Both the position numbers and the translations under genes were made by a program. From Ectobius pallidus (Eukaryota; Arthropoda; Insecta; Blattodea; Ectobiidae), in assembly GCA_964059195.1 (NCBI GenBank), contig CAXKWD010000006.1, positions 7,370,530 to 7,434,529 on the forward strand: a stretch of 64,000 bases of DNA. The letters run 5' to 3'. The notes beneath the pieces were generated by a model. The model was not told the DNA's origin. It did not search any database and saw nothing but the letters and a program-made list of their open reading frames with translations. Below, piece by piece: positions 63,211 to 64,000 of the stretch. The first letter of the stretch is position 1. Each line of letters starts with the position of its first letter.

Positions 63211-64000
63211 GGAACCGGAAAACGCCGACAAACAATTGAAGATGAAAAGGACTTGGAAGGAGAGAAAAAAAATTGAGGACAGATCTGCAAATCAATCTCA
63301 TCCGGCTGCAGATAAAATACCATAAGAAGTTGATAGCAGGTTACGCATCGTCTTTCTCTTTCTACGGGTTCTTAGCAACTGGCGATTCATTCCCCACGCT
63401 GGCATGGGGTTACAGAATAGGGGTATTGACGTGTTGCCAGATCGTGAATGAAACATCTCAAGCTTCGTCGAAAGATACCTACCAGAACCAGACCAACAGA
63501 AATAAAAAAGAATTAAAGACCACTTTGATAAATTGTCGAATGTTCCAAACTGTGCAGGGTGCATAGATGGAAAACACGTTCAAATTCAAGCACCAAATAA
63601 TGCAGGATTGTAATTCTGTAATTACAAGAAGACACATAGCATCGTGCTAATGGCTGTACGTGTTGACATAGGTGCATGTGGGTCTCACGGTGATGGTGGA
63701 ATTTTCAACAATTCTTGTGTTTGGCAACAAACTAGCGAATAACCTCCTACCATTACCGCTTCCTCAATCACAGATACCCACTCCCTATCATTTTGTGGCT
63801 GATGAGGCTTTTCCTCTGAAAAGAAGTTGATGAGGCCAATTTCTAAAGCATCACTTACTTGTCTGAGGGAAAGCTTCTGCCTTTGTACAGGCAGGCGTGT
63901 CATTGAAAATACCTTCGGTACTTTGGCTGTTCGATGGAGAATTTTTGATAGTCATAAATGCAAAACCTGAAAATGCAGATAATATTGTGAAAGCAACTGT
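63211..64000 (+). pseudogene. PIF/Harbinger transposase, degraded, runs off the window
   Basis: After a basic accessory-like segment (EPENADKQLKMKRTWKERKK) the Harbinger transposase appears: RFLATGDSFPTLAWGYRIGV in mixed frames, then NCAGCIDGKHVQIQAPNNAG with the first catalytic Asp, YKKTHSIVLMAVRVDIGACG, SHGDGGIFNNS with the second Asp, FVADEAFPLKRS with the third acidic region, and finally RRVIENTFGTLAVRWRIFDS. Frame changes occur near 63340, 63545-63620, 63735 and 63823. All parts of the DDE_Tnp_4 domain are recognisable but no continuous ORF remains. The 3' end lies beyond the window. Confidence 0.88.

Noticed and set aside
1..64000. tRNA or rRNA genes
   Set aside because: No cloverleaf-like segment with A and B boxes or rRNA core sequence was recognised on reading both strands; a covariance scan was not possible.

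Overview
The window reads as arthropod nuclear DNA, most likely from an insect with a large transposon-rich genome (hemimetabolous, perhaps cockroach-like; this is inference). Signs are spliceosomal exon borders, long AT-rich non-coding stretches, poly(T), (CA)n and (ATT)n microsatellites, and the mix of BEL/Pao, Gypsy, Jockey/CR1-type LINE, hAT, PIF/Harbinger, pogo/Tigger and mariner remnants. I see no bacterial-type operon, no CRISPR array and no complete conserved housekeeping gene.

Region by region. 1-2584: a 790-bp block repeated at 11500-12298, a possible 289-bp coding exon, and a 491-bp element with 105-bp inverted ends. 2938-11000: a Harbinger fragment, then a hAT/LINE composite split by a 5.69-kb BEL/Pao element with identical 644-bp LTRs and a 5-bp target duplication but a deleted integrase. 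11500-17619: the second 790-bp block, a LINE ORF1 with PHD finger, a second Harbinger fragment, and a minus-strand LINE holding a TA-flanked 863-bp mariner deletion derivative. 17620-20763: two tandem copies of a Gypsy-like LTR unit whose interior is not gag-pol but one gene that looks like a negative-strand RNA virus nucleoprotein, followed by the last ~65 codons of a Gypsy integrase, a polypurine tract and the next LTR. 21541-25758: the second hAT/LINE composite and transposase fragments. 26183-28018: a broken parvovirus (densovirus)-like NS region (HUH nickase part and SF3 helicase part). A 268-bp insertion with an 11-bp target duplication and a hammerhead ribozyme motif on the minus strand interrupts it. 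28462-38030: a TIR-bounded Tigger element inside a Harbinger-like end, a second pogo remnant, LINE ORF1 and RT remnants, and several Myb/SANT-like genes typical of Harbinger accessory proteins.

38555-61557 is a head-to-tail array of 5.7 units of about 4.02 kb (first unit 4.40 kb). Each full unit carries an unrecognised minus-strand exon, a sugar-transporter (facilitated trehalose transporter-like) pseudo-exon, a Harbinger transposase N-terminal fragment and a two-exon trihelix/Myb-like gene whose stop codon lies in the next unit. Units 2-6 also carry a mariner N-terminal fragment. Units 3-5 differ at only a few positions, so amplification is very recent (or an assembly effect). After the array come a 1,215-bp TA-flanked inverted-repeat element with an internally repeated motif and a Harbinger transposase pseudogene running off the window.

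No pathway links these genes. What they share is mobility: nested insertions give a relative order (Harbinger, then LINE, then mariner and Gypsy; hAT/LINE composite, then BEL; NS1 copy, then the ribozyme element). The two most notable objects are the LTR-packaged nucleoprotein gene, which keeps every cis signal needed for copying in trans, and the hammerhead-bearing insertion in the endogenous NS1.
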